DNA of 63,777 bases from a virus. The stretch spans positions 1 through 63,777 of the IMG/VR virus record IMGVR_UViG_3300037882_001819. One strand, given 5' to 3'. A program made the translations under genes and the position numbers. Below the pieces are notes generated by a model, which was given only the letters and a program-made list of their open reading frames with translations, was not told where the DNA came from and made no database searches. Each line of letters opens with the position of its first letter. Within the stretch, counting starts at the first letter, position 1. This document shows, one piece after another, positions 15,979-24,402 of the stretch.

Positions 15979-16994
15979 TACGCTCCCAACAATTGCAAAG
16001 CATCGCCAAAGGCTGCACTGGTGCGCTGTGCCTGTAAGCCAAAAAGGTTTCCCTCAATACGTCGCTCCACCCGGGCTGTATCATCCTTGCCACGGGCTTT
16101 GCTGTCGTGCTGCACCAGGCCGCTGTAGGCGTTAAACGCACCCCACAGGCTGCCACCGGTCAGCTCTTTTTCGTCATCCCAACGCTTACGGAAGCTTAAA
16201 TAGGCATCAGCACCCCGTCCAACGCTACGGTCATCCTTGGGGTCAATGGCCCCAAAGTCCAACTCGTAACGGCGGAAAAAGTAGGCTTGGCGTTCGGCAT
16301 CCGTCATAGTGACGGCTGCCATCTTATCGCATAGCTCCCGTGTCTTCTCCCCTGCATGGTCCCAGGCTGCCAGTGCTGCCTTGGCCGTCTCCAGCCGGTC
16401 GTGGATGCTACCGGTATGGCGGTAGCACAGGGCTGACTGCCCTAGCACGCCCGTATCTGTCGCAGGCACTACCATGTTCAACGTGTTGCGACACACTACC
16501 CTCACCGTGGTGGGCGTTAGGCGTAGGCTGCCCTTGCCATCGTGGCTATTGCTGGCCAGCAGGTACTGCTTCACCTCGTCCTTGCCACCAATGTTAAATG
16601 CACCGCCGTGCAGCAGGAACCAAACACGTTTACCGCCTTGCAACGTGCCGCAGCTTTCCACTGTAACCTGCTTGCCAGCTTCTGCAAGGTCATAGCAAAA
16701 CTGGGCCAACACATCGTTATCCACTGGCGTGTATTGTTCCGAAACTGTGCCTAGGTAGGCGTCTTCGTGGCTGGGGTCCAGGTCGCTGCGAAAATTGGCC
16801 ATCTTATCAGGCACCTGGAACCGCTTGCCACCGGCCCAAATCCACACGGGATGCTGGTCTACTACCCAATCCGCACCACAGGCTGCCAAGGCTTCTTGGG
16901 GTGTCTTCAGGTCCTCCACCACCATGCCCAGGCCGTGCCATGCTGGTTGTCGGTAAAGCATTACGCCGTCAGTCGCTTTGATGTCGTGTCCCAT
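15978..16994 (-). CDS. DUF932 (phage/plasmid-like) protein
   Basis: A 338-residue protein of the DUF932 / TIGR03299 type. Recognisable parts are PAWHGLGMVV near the start, YTPVDNDVLAQF, VWFLLHGG, LLASNSHDGKGSLRLTPT and VRVVCRNTLNM. Members are common on phages and plasmids; the molecular function is not established. It is the first gene after promoter C, with CCGGAGA before the ATG, so it is probably abundant early or mid infection. A single-base overlap joins it to the TerS-like gene. Confidence 0.82.
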   Translation of the reverse strand: MGHDIKATDGVMLYRQPAWHGLGMVVEDLKTPQEALAACGADWVVDQHPVWIWAGGKRFQVPDKMANFRSDLDPSHEDAYLGTVSEQYTPVDNDVLAQFCYDLAEAGKQVTVESCGTLQGGKRVWFLLHGGAFNIGGKDEVKQYLLASNSHDGKGSLRLTPTTVRVVCRNTLNMVVPATDTGVLGQSALCYRHTGSIHDRLETAKAALAAWDHAGEKTRELCDKMAAVTMTDAERQAYFFRRYELDFGAIDPKDDRSVGRGADAYLSFRKRWDDEKELTGGSLWGAFNAYSGLVQHDSKARGKDDTARVERRIEGNLFGLQAQRTSAAFGDALQLLGA

Positions 16995-17045
16995 TTTCTA
17001 GTCTCCGGTTTAGGTTTACTTTGTGGCCTGCATTGGCCTGCTAAC

Positions 17046-17074
17046 TCTATATCGTAAACCGCCCAGCAAAACGT
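17046..17074 (-). promoter_or_regulatory. Promoter C (shares unusual motif with promoter E)
   Basis: The minus-strand -10 box is TATAGA. The -35 region is poor (ACGTTT), but GTTTTGCTGGGCGGTTTACG leads into it and is very like the same region of promoter E. An A/T tract (ATTTTTTTAATTTTGTG) lies upstream, also shared with E. The match suggests a second promoter class, perhaps activator-dependent. Confidence 0.6.
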
Positions 17075-17095
17075 GGCACAAAATTAAAAAAATCT

Positions 17096-18538
17096 TCAAA
17101 GTATTCCCGCCGTAGCCGTTGGGGCCGTAATTACTTGGGTTTCCTTAGGCGTCCAGCCGCTAAGTATGTGGGGTGCCCCAAGCTTAAGGCTGCCCGCCGT
17201 GTAGACGCAGTGGGTTTCATTGTATTCCTCTTCCCGTAGCACCACCCAGTTATGGCGGTATATCCCCAGGTCCTTTTCGAACAGGGTCTGGTTAATACCC
17301 ACCATACCCGTGGCATGGGCTAGTTTCCGCTTATCCTCTGCAAAGTTCTGGCGGGTCAACAGGTAGGCCGTGCCCCCTGCTGCGTCCGCTTGGGTCGCTG
17401 TCACCAGGCAACAGTGGTACCGTTGCGACATACCCCGGAGCTGCTCCCATATTGCGTTGTGCACGGACCTATCGCCCGGCCTGTACCCAGGGGGTGCCGC
17501 CAGCACGTCTGCATAATCGATGAGCAGCACGTCAGGCACCCACCCGCCCATAATCCATCCATCCACCACGCTGCCTACGTCCGCTGGCGTCATGGTGCCA
17601 GCCGGTGCCACGTGCAGCTTCAGCCGCTCCCGCTTCCCACTGTCCCTTATTTGGCACCAGCTCCGCCAGGCGTCCGCCTTATTATCCCTTACCCCGTGGG
17701 CAAAGGTCCGCTCCGCTACGCTAACCCCTGGCACCCATACTGCACCCTCTTTGACGAACTCCAACTGCTTGGGCACCTTAACAACGCCGCCCCACCACGG
17801 GGTCCGGGTCATGCGGCAGAGCAGCCGCTTGTAGAATTGGTTTTGGGACATATCGCCCACGCAGAAGAACCCCACACGGCAGCCGCCCGCCATAGCCGCC
17901 ACGGCGGTATCCATGAGCCACCAGGTCTTGCCCCGCTTCTCCGGTGCCAGTAGTCCTATGAAGCTATCCCTCGCCAACTGGCCTGCATAGAACTGGCCCA
18001 GGGCACCCCTGTGCTGGATAAGGGCCTCCGCAGCATCTGCGAACACAGCATCAAACGCCGCTTCATCTTCGAACACGCTTACGCCTTGGGTGGCCGTAAT
18101 TACCGGTTGACGCCACTCCGTCACCGCAGCCACACCCGTCTGCGGGTCATTACCTGCCAGGGCGGCCTCTATGCTGGCCGCCAAACGCTTAAGGGCCGCC
18201 CGTGCAAACAGGGATTCGGCTACGTCCAGGGCATAGGCAGTAGCCACCGGTGCGTACATGCCCGATAACCACGTTAAAAAGGCCGCCACCGCATTGGCCA
18301 GCGTTACATCGGCTGTTGCTGCCCACTCTTGGAAATGGCCCTGTATGGCCGCCTGCGGGGCTGTGCCATACTTTTTATGGTGCTCCACGCACCAGTTGCC
18401 GATGATGTTAGCATAGGCACCGCTGAACAACCCCTGGCCGGTCCACCGTGGGGCCACGTGGGCCAGCAGGCCCACGTCCATCACCATAGCCCCTAGGGTG
18501 GCCCTGTCATCGTCAGGGTTATACGTTTTTACTTGCAT
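17096..18538 (-). CDS. DnaB-like replicative helicase
   Basis: A 480-residue RecA-fold ATPase that should unwind DNA at the fork. The phosphate loop is the unusual APEKRGKTW (198-206), Walker B is LLIDYAD (338-344), and VTATQADA and QNFAEDKRKLAHATGMVGINQ match the DnaB motif order. The N-terminal 150 residues are helical and may bind primase. It follows the primase in the same transcript, separated by a 202-residue gene that could be a loader. The ATG overlaps the upstream gene by 20 bases. Confidence 0.8.
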   Translation of the reverse strand: MQVKTYNPDDDRATLGAMVMDVGLLAHVAPRWTGQGLFSGAYANIIGNWCVEHHKKYGTAPQAAIQGHFQEWAATADVTLANAVAAFLTWLSGMYAPVATAYALDVAESLFARAALKRLAASIEAALAGNDPQTGVAAVTEWRQPVITATQGVSVFEDEAAFDAVFADAAEALIQHRGALGQFYAGQLARDSFIGLLAPEKRGKTWWLMDTAVAAMAGGCRVGFFCVGDMSQNQFYKRLLCRMTRTPWWGGVVKVPKQLEFVKEGAVWVPGVSVAERTFAHGVRDNKADAWRSWCQIRDSGKRERLKLHVAPAGTMTPADVGSVVDGWIMGGWVPDVLLIDYADVLAAPPGYRPGDRSVHNAIWEQLRGMSQRYHCCLVTATQADAAGGTAYLLTRQNFAEDKRKLAHATGMVGINQTLFEKDLGIYRHNWVVLREEEYNETHCVYTAGSLKLGAPHILSGWTPKETQVITAPTATAGIL

Positions 18539-19127
18539 CCTGAAGCATTCTTGAGAGTATGAACCAGGGGGTAGATTCCCCGCAAACCCTTAAGGCCAGC
18601 AACCGCATGGAGTGCTCATGGTTCCTGTGGCTGGGTGCCCAGGGCTCCACTGTCATATCGTGCCAGCTATGTGCAAACGCCCCCGGAGGTTGCAGGCGAT
18701 CCACTATAGCCGCCTGCAAGACAGCTACCAGGCCCCTAGCCTGCACAGTGGGCACCAAAGCAGACCACCGCGCGTAGGCCTGCATCGTGCCTTCTATGGC
18801 TTGGGGCGGGGGCGTGTACTTGCACAGGCCTACCAGCCGCAGTGCTTCCATGCTGGGCACGACGCAGGCCGCCAGGGCCGCCACCATGCCCCGCCAGTTG
18901 AATAGCAGGTCCCTGGGGTTTGCCAGGGGTGGCAGGGGGTGGCCCGCTGTCTTGGCGGTGGCATAGGACCGCAACACGTCCAACACGGCAGGCTGGCCGT
19001 ATTTGTCATATAGCTCCCGCCTGGCCGCCCAGTCGGCCTTATGCCATTTGTGGGCCGTGCATACCTGCCAGGGTGCTTCTTCTTCCCCTGTCTTTACGGT
19101 CCGCTTTTGCATATCGATTAGCGTCAT
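18519..19127 (-). CDS. Hypothetical protein between primase and helicase, 202 aa
   Basis: Unrecognised and mostly helical. Conserved-looking pieces are ADWAARRELYDKYG and ANPRDLLFNW. The gene overlaps both the primase stop (ATGA) and the helicase start. Placement between the two suggests a replisome accessory role such as helicase loading, but no loader ATPase motif is present; position is the only support. Confidence 0.55.
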   Translation of the reverse strand: MTLIDMQKRTVKTGEEEAPWQVCTAHKWHKADWAARRELYDKYGQPAVLDVLRSYATAKTAGHPLPPLANPRDLLFNWRGMVAALAACVVPSMEALRLVGLCKYTPPPQAIEGTMQAYARWSALVPTVQARGLVAVLQAAIVDRLQPPGAFAHSWHDMTVEPWAPSHRNHEHSMRLLALRVCGESTPWFILSRMLQDASKNV

Positions 19128-19999
19128 AGGTCCAACCCTGCGAAGTCTCGCAGCTCCCGTACTTGTACCGGGGTGGCACTGCCCGGATCCTCGGCATCCG
19201 GTACCACCCGCACTGTCTCACCTGGCCAAATGGCCAACATATCACACAATACATCGGCCCGGGCCTGGGCTTCTGGTGTGGGGTCGAAACATACCACACG
19301 GCGGTGGAATTGGGTTAACATGGCCACCTGTTGGGGTGTGTAGTGTGTGCCAAATGTGCATACCGCACCCGGTCCAGTTCGCCACACATCCAACGGCCCC
19401 TCATGCACCACCACCACACCACTCCGGCAGTAGTCGACCCCGTATAGAAGCTGTTTATGGGGCAAGGCCTCTTCGTGAAGGGCCGCACTAATGTACTTCT
19501 TCTTTTCAGCCGGGCCGATGGTCCTGGTAGTCCAGCTTACGGGCTTGCCCTGGTAGTAGATGGGGATGAACACACGCCAGGGGAGCAGGGTGTGCAGGCT
19601 TATGCCGCCAGCACCCCATAGGGCTGCCATGGCGTCAGGGTCAAAACCCCGGCCCCGTAGGTAGGCCACGTGGGCAGGGCCTAAGGGGCCAACGCCCTTG
19701 GGCGGTGTGTAAACACCCCCAGGCACCACATCAAACGCTAAGGCCTTGGCCTTGCTGCCGTGCTGTAGCTGTCGCAGCAGGTGGGGCTGGACGTAACCCC
19801 GGAGCACGTCCCAAAACACCAGGCGACCACACCGCCAGCAGTTAGCCACGGGCATCCGCAGGCTTAGGCCGCAATGGAACCGCATGCTACCCGGTCCGCA
19901 CTTGGGGCAGTCGACCTGCACCCAGCCCGCGCGCCCGTGCCTGTGTGTAGCGTCCCGCCACTCTACGCCCTCCTTAGCCAGGAGTTCCGTTAGTTGCAT
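19124..19999 (-). CDS. DnaG-type DNA primase
   Basis: A 291-residue primase. The N-terminus has a zinc-binding module: CPKCG (31-35), CWRCG (54-58) and a GSMRFHCGL strand between. The TOPRIM catalytic core starts at VVVVHEGPLD (Glu200), followed by CFDPT (Asp239) and a later acidic segment PDAEDPGSA. It is short compared with bacterial DnaG and lacks a separate helicase-binding domain. GGGG precedes the ATG, which overlaps the previous gene by 26 bases. Confidence 0.85.
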   Translation of the reverse strand: MQLTELLAKEGVEWRDATHRHGRAGWVQVDCPKCGPGSMRFHCGLSLRMPVANCWRCGRLVFWDVLRGYVQPHLLRQLQHGSKAKALAFDVVPGGVYTPPKGVGPLGPAHVAYLRGRGFDPDAMAALWGAGGISLHTLLPWRVFIPIYYQGKPVSWTTRTIGPAEKKKYISAALHEEALPHKQLLYGVDYCRSGVVVVHEGPLDVWRTGPGAVCTFGTHYTPQQVAMLTQFHRRVVCFDPTPEAQARADVLCDMLAIWPGETVRVVPDAEDPGSATPVQVRELRDFAGLDL

Positions 20000-20432
20000 T
20001 TTGGTACCCCGGCAAAGAATTGGCCATGGCAGCCGTTAAATTCCGTATTGTGGCCGCAGTGGCCGCTGGCTTTGTGTGCCCGTCAGGCACGGCACTCTCC
20101 CACATCCGCACCGCTGAAAGCAACAGGGCAGCTATAGCCACATCCAACCCGATCTCAGCACCCCTAGGTAGGCTAGACAGCAAATAGACCCCCAGCCGCT
20201 CGACCTGCTCCGGTGGGCTTAGCTTGGCATACTCCGCCTGGTCCAGGCTGGCCACCAGGCCACGGAACCCAGGCAGGGCACCTAGGGGGATGTGTAGGGC
20301 AACTAGGCCCCCTGTGCCTATGCTGCCGCCGTCCTCCCCGTCTACGCCGTCCCACTCCCAGCCTGCACAGGGCACGGCAATGGTGTGGCACGGGCTGCGT
20401 GGGCCGGGGCTTAATATAGTAACTTCTATCAT
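19974..20432 (-). CDS. Hypothetical protein, 152 aa
   Basis: Unrecognised. A beta-rich N-terminus with Gly-rich loop (GVDGEDGGSIGTGG) and a helical C-terminus. It is coupled to the SNF2 helicase gene by ATGA and to the primase by overlap, so it belongs to the replication operon. Confidence 0.55.
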   Translation of the reverse strand: MIEVTILSPGPRSPCHTIAVPCAGWEWDGVDGEDGGSIGTGGLVALHIPLGALPGFRGLVASLDQAEYAKLSPPEQVERLGVYLLSSLPRGAEIGLDVAIAALLLSAVRMWESAVPDGHTKPAATAATIRNLTAAMANSLPGYQNATNGTPG

Positions 20433-21820
20433 GTTAGCGTAGTCCTTTGGACTAGGTGTTCAGCGTGTACTACTGCCTGGGCTAGCACGTTTTCAAACAG
20501 GTTTACCTCAGATTTACCTGCAAACCCGTCCAGGCTTTTGTCTTGTATCTCCTGTTTACTTCGCAAGGCCGAGGCAATTCGTTCTTCAATGGTACCCATG
20601 GCCACCAGGTAGTACGCCCAGCAGGGCCGGGTTTGGCCTATGCGGTGCACCCTGTCTTCGCCTTGGGTGTGCCTATAGGGTGCCCACCACAGCTCCGCAT
20701 GCACCGTATGGCACGCCGCCGTCATATTCAGCCCCACGCCTGCTGCCAGTAGGTTACCCACCAGCACCCTGCAACCCTCATCCCGCTGGAATTTATCCAC
20801 CAGGGCCTGCCTGGCCTTGGGCGGGGTCGCCCCGTTTATGCCTACCGGGGCGTGGTGCAGCCGTCGCATGTAGACCTCCCAGGCTGGCTGGTTGACGGTA
20901 AACAGCACCAGCTTTTCCTTGTGGTTTTCTTCTAGCCACTGGTTAACCCAGGCCACGGCTGCCCTTAACTTAAGACGGCTCGCTAGTCGCACCAGCTCAC
21001 CCACCCTGTACAGATCCTCCCTGCCCTTGGCTTTTGTGGTTTGCCCCCCTCTTCCATACTGCTTCAACCACTTCATCAGGTCCCGGCTGGCCGCCGTGTA
21101 GATGTCCTGATCCATGAGCGGCAGGGGGATGGTGAGCCTCGTTTTGGCGGGGAAGTCCTGCAAAACTTCCGCCTTCATACGCCGTATCATGCAATGGGTT
21201 TTCAGGCTGCGGAACAGCTCATCCAGATTGGTTGCCCCCTTGGCCTCCCAGCCCCGGGGCGTCATTACGGGCTTACAGTACCGCTGCATATACTGGAACT
21301 GGTTACCCCAAATATCAGGCCGCAACATGGACAGAACCGGCCACATATCAATGGGCCGGTTCGTCATCGGGGTGCCACTTAGGGCGATAAGGCTATGGCA
21401 GCCCTTTACCACGTCCCGCACTGCGTGGGTGCGGTCGCTTACCGCGCTGGTTAGGTTGTGGCATTCGTCGAGGATAAAGTGCTTAACACCCTGCGCCCGC
21501 AGCCAGTCGACCCACTGCGGGAGGATGGTGTAGTTGATAATGTAAGCCGGGCTGGTGCCACCCAGCACTGCATCGCTCGGGGGCTTTTGCCCGTTTAGGA
21601 TGGTAGCCCGCTTGCCCAGCCACATGGCCACCTCGCGTTCCCAGTTAGTTTTCGTGCTGGCCTCGCATACAACGCAAAAAGGCAGGGCTCCCGCCCTGCC
21701 TAAATAAACTAGGGCCTGTGCTGTCTTGCCCAGGCCCATTTCGTCGGCTACCAGTGCCCGGCCACCAAAGCCGGTTATAAGCTTAACACCCTCTTCCTGA
21801 AACGGTTTGAGCTGTACCAC
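20429..21820 (-). CDS. SNF2-family helicase/translocase
   Basis: A 463-residue superfamily 2 ATPase. Motif I is DEMGLGKT (26-33), motif II DECH (118-121), and motif III ALSGTPMTN. The C-terminal half has LVGNLLAAGVGLNMT and EDRVHRIGQTR, diagnostic of Swi2/Snf2 (SMARCAL1-like) proteins. It likely remodels forks or recombination intermediates. I place the start at GTG 21820, with GGAGA nine bases before it; an upstream TTG would lie deep in the sigma-like gene. Confidence 0.88.
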   Translation of the reverse strand: MVQLKPFQEEGVKLITGFGGRALVADEMGLGKTAQALVYLGRAGALPFCVVCEASTKTNWEREVAMWLGKRATILNGQKPPSDAVLGGTSPAYIINYTILPQWVDWLRAQGVKHFILDECHNLTSAVSDRTHAVRDVVKGCHSLIALSGTPMTNRPIDMWPVLSMLRPDIWGNQFQYMQRYCKPVMTPRGWEAKGATNLDELFRSLKTHCMIRRMKAEVLQDFPAKTRLTIPLPLMDQDIYTAASRDLMKWLKQYGRGGQTTKAKGREDLYRVGELVRLASRLKLRAAVAWVNQWLEENHKEKLVLFTVNQPAWEVYMRRLHHAPVGINGATPPKARQALVDKFQRDEGCRVLVGNLLAAGVGLNMTAACHTVHAELWWAPYRHTQGEDRVHRIGQTRPCWAYYLVAMGTIEERIASALRSKQEIQDKSLDGFAGKSEVNLFENVLAQAVVHAEHLVQRTTLT

Positions 21821-22334
21821 TATTTCGAATCTCCGTAAAGGCCGCTGTAACCCGGTCGCTAGTCCAGCCCAGCCGCACAAAATGTTCTCGGTATACGCTT
21901 AGGTGGTTGCGTGGTGTACCGCCTTTGGCCACTATAACCCGCTGCATATCTGGCGGGGTTTGCAGTGCCAGTGCAGCCACTTCTACGGCATCCGGGCTAA
22001 GGCCTTCCGTAATGTCGCCCACTGGGTCCACAGGTGCTGCAACGCCAACCACATCATCCAATGCCACCAGGCCGCCCGTAGGCTTGCGGCACTGTGCATA
22101 GCTAGCCCGCAAACCATCCAGCAGGCTGTACCAAACCCAGTAACGTAACCAAGTCTCGAAGGGCTTTGCTACCTTCACCGGGTCGTATGTTGGGGCCTGT
22201 GCCACAAATATTAAATCGGCTTGGGCTCGCAGTTCTTCAAATTCGCCGCCGTACTTGCGGACAAAACCGCCTACAGTTTTATCCAAAACTTCTTTTACAT
22301 CTTCGTAAACTATGGCCATGGCGTTGGGGTTCAT
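21783..22334 (-). CDS. Sigma-70 region-2-like protein
   Basis: A 183-residue protein. Residues about 10-80 resemble sigma region 2: RKYGGEFEELRAQADLIFV, APTYDP and FETWLRYWVWYSLLDGLR parallel the usual KY-DLEDL-YDP-F-W pattern. The end (LGWTSDRVTAAFTEIRNS) could be a helix-turn-helix. It is the first gene after promoter D with AAGGA before the ATG. It may act as a phage sigma factor for late promoters, or only share the fold. It overlaps the SNF2 gene by 38 bases. Confidence 0.55.
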   Translation of the reverse strand: MNPNAMAIVYEDVKEVLDKTVGGFVRKYGGEFEELRAQADLIFVAQAPTYDPVKVAKPFETWLRYWVWYSLLDGLRASYAQCRKPTGGLVALDDVVGVAAPVDPVGDITEGLSPDAVEVAALALQTPPDMQRVIVAKGGTPRNHLSVYREHFVRLGWTSDRVTAAFTEIRNSGTAQTVSGRGC

Positions 22335-22388
22335 TTTCGGGTTCCTTTGTGGGGTGTTTGTGTGTGGGCTTGTGTCCCAGGTGCAGTA

Positions 22389-22416
22389 AATATACGCCAG
22401 GCCAACACGCTTACAA
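22389..22416 (-). promoter_or_regulatory. Sigma-70-like promoter D
   Basis: On the minus strand TTGTAA, 16 bases, TATATT. An A/T-rich AATTTTTT tract lies upstream. The leader ends AAAGGAACCCGAAA-ATG, like A and B. It drives the sigma-like, SNF2, 19974-20432, primase and helicase genes. Confidence 0.72.
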
Positions 22417-22459
22417 CCCCTATTCGGCCACCCGTGGTAAAAAATTAAGAAGTTTTTTC

Positions 22460-23041
22460 TTAACCGCCAATTTCGACCACAGCACCCACCGCCAACTCCG
22501 GCACGTGGGTTACTAGAATGATTTGGAAGTCCAGCTCTTCGGCTAAAGTCGCCAGCAATGCACCGGCTGCTGCCCTGTGCCCTTGACTTAAAAACTTAAA
22601 GGGCTCATCCAGCACCAACAGCCGCCTGGGCTGCGGCACGGTAAGCAGGATAGCGGCCACGCGCAGGGCAAAGGCTGCCACGTCGACCACGCCGCCACCT
22701 GTCGCCTGCAACGGGTCCAGCACCTCCCCAGCATTGTTCTCGAACTCCAGTACCACCTCCGTCCTACCACGGGCCGCTGCTGCGGTCGCCCGGAGCTTGT
22801 AGGCCCCCGGCCCGAACACTGCCGCCAGGCAATGGTTTACCGTTATGACCATCCCGCCCACTGCGTCCTGCTGGCAAGCCGCTGCCACTGCCTGCACCAA
22901 CTCCCGGGCCGACTCCACAACGCCCACCCGGTCCACTGCACCCGTAAAGCCGCCACGGGCACTGCCCACACCGGCCTGGGCCGTAGCGTATGCCAGGCGT
23001 GCCCTGCTGACCGCTTCCCGGTACTGCTGTAGGTTCTCCAT
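22460..23041 (-). CDS. SbcC/Rad50 C-terminal ATPase half as a separate protein
   Basis: A 193-residue protein carrying only the C-terminal half of an SbcC/Rad50 ATPase. Signature motif near ATGGGVVD (113-120), Walker B LLVLDEP (141-147), and the His switch in ILVTHVPE (His179). There is no Walker A; it is in the 24399-25409 product. The first 60 residues are helical and could be the returning coiled coil. The ATG at 23041 overlaps the previous stop (TGATG). Together with SbcD it should form a DNA-end processing complex. Confidence 0.82.
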   Translation of the reverse strand: MENLQQYREAVSRARLAYATAQAGVGSARGGFTGAVDRVGVVESARELVQAVAAACQQDAVGGMVITVNHCLAAVFGPGAYKLRATAAAARGRTEVVLEFENNAGEVLDPLQATGGGVVDVAAFALRVAAILLTVPQPRRLLVLDEPFKFLSQGHRAAAGALLATLAEELDFQIILVTHVPELAVGAVVEIGG

Positions 23042-23265
23042 CACTTCACCAGGTCCCCGTATTCCCGCACCCAGGACGCATAGGCATCCGCCAGTTTTTG
23101 CTCGTCGGCCCTCACCTGGGCCTCCAGCTCTGCCAGCCTGGCCTCCGCTTGGGCTTTGGTAGTAATCCCCAGCTCCCGCAGGGCGTCCCTTGCCGCCTGG
23201 GCTGCACCTGCTGCCCTGTCTGCCTTGGTCCTAGCGGCTTTTAATTTATCTATATCAATGTTCAT
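23041..23265 (-). CDS. Small coiled-coil protein, probable SbcC coiled-coil piece
   Basis: A 74-residue almost entirely helical protein with heptad-like spacing (LRELGITTKAQAEARLAELE). It resembles the descending coiled coil of SbcC-like proteins. It lies directly before the C-terminal ATPase half and is coupled to it. The start at 23265 overlaps the upstream stop (ATGA). Treating it as the third part of a split SbcC is inference from sequence style and position. Confidence 0.6.
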   Translation of the reverse strand: MNIDIDKLKAARTKADRAAGAAQAARDALRELGITTKAQAEARLAELEAQVRADEQKLADAYASWVREYGDLVK

Positions 23266-23510
23266 AGTTTCGGGTCCCCGTCCCATTCCCCATAAAAAGC
23301 GTTCACCCGGTCAGTACCTAACCGCATAACCACCAAAATATCCAACGAATCAAAACGCATAATCGCCGCCGTAGCATTACCGCTAAAAAGCCCCTCCTGT
23401 AAATACCGCAGCAGGCGGACCCGTGCGGCCACGTCCGGCGAGAACTCACAATTAACGGCCACATCTAGCAAGTCGAATACCAGGGGTTCTTCAGATGCCT
23501 GGTTTTTCAT
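23262..23510 (-). CDS. Hypothetical protein, 82 aa
   Basis: Unrecognised small acidic protein inside the sbcDC cluster, overlapping SbcD by 20 bases at its start and the coiled-coil gene by four at its end. No motif is visible. Confidence 0.5.
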   Translation of the reverse strand: MKNQASEEPLVFDLLDVAVNCEFSPDVAARVRLLRYLQEGLFSGNATAAIMRFDSLDILVVMRLGTDRVNAFYGEWDGDPKL

Positions 23511-24402
23511 GGCTGCAATGCTCCTTCACTTCGGTAAGCACCTGGGCCACAGGCGGGGTAGCTGTCGCTGCCGCTTGCTGTAGCCTTTCCGTAAAAGGCA
23601 CCGCACTGAGGGCGGCTGCCCTGCATGCCGCAACGTAGGCCGCATATGTCGCTTCACTTTTAGGGGCTTCAACCGCTTCAACCCAGGCCTCGGGCAGACC
23701 GCAGGGCACCCTGTCAACGGTACCATTCGACCACAGCACCCCTACGCCACCCGCTGGGTACTGGGCTTCGGTCCGGGTCCGCCTAACCCAGGCCCCATGG
23801 TTGAAGTGGTACGTCCCACCCGGCTCCTGGTAACCCCAGGGGTGATGGTTGTCACCGTACAGGCTAACCGTGTACCGTCGCTGCTCCACCGTATTACCCA
23901 GGTAGCAGCCCACAGGTGCCCCTGTGTACGCTTGCTGCGGTGTGTGGGCTGTGTAGACGTGCGCAACCAGTAGGCTGCGGCCCAGCGGTGCTGGGGGCAC
24001 TTTACAGCCCCATGGCGCAGGCACCACGCACCAGCCTGGCACTACGTCCAGCCGCACTTGGTCCAGGTCATGCAAAACACCTGCCCGCACCAGTGTGCCA
24101 TAGCCGCCCCGCATGCGGTCTGCATACCGGTGCCCTGGTAGGTCGTGCTGGCCGGGTATAGCCCACATCTTTGGAAGGTTGTCGATAGCCCAGTTCACCA
24201 CTTCCACAGGGGGCGACCAATGATCGAACACGTCCCCCGCGCAGATGATGGGGCATTTGTCGTAGGACGCCTGCACGTCTCGCAGGGCCTGGGCCATGGG
24301 CGTTAGCACCTGGCCCATCCAATCCGTCTCAGCCCTGCCTACGGGCGTGCGTGCCTGTAGGTGTAAATCGCTCACAAGTATTGCCACAGGTTTCACACTC
24401 AT
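23491..24402 (-). CDS. SbcD/Mre11-like nuclease
   Basis: A 303-residue metallophosphoesterase. Metal-binding motifs run in order: SDLHL (D12, H14), AGDVFDHW (D57), PGQHD (H86), VAHVY (H148) and YGDNHH (H186). This is the Mre11/SbcD nuclease pattern, which cuts DNA ends and hairpins with its SbcC partner. The C-terminal 70 residues are helical and may bind the SbcC coiled coil. The start at 24402 overlaps the SbcC N-half stop (ATGA). It lies between the two ATPase halves. Confidence 0.88.
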   Translation of the reverse strand: MSVKPVAILVSDLHLQARTPVGRAETDWMGQVLTPMAQALRDVQASYDKCPIICAGDVFDHWSPPVEVVNWAIDNLPKMWAIPGQHDLPGHRYADRMRGGYGTLVRAGVLHDLDQVRLDVVPGWCVVPAPWGCKVPPAPLGRSLLVAHVYTAHTPQQAYTGAPVGCYLGNTVEQRRYTVSLYGDNHHPWGYQEPGGTYHFNHGAWVRRTRTEAQYPAGGVGVLWSNGTVDRVPCGLPEAWVEAVEAPKSEATYAAYVAACRAAALSAVPFTERLQQAAATATPPVAQVLTEVKEHCSHEKPGI

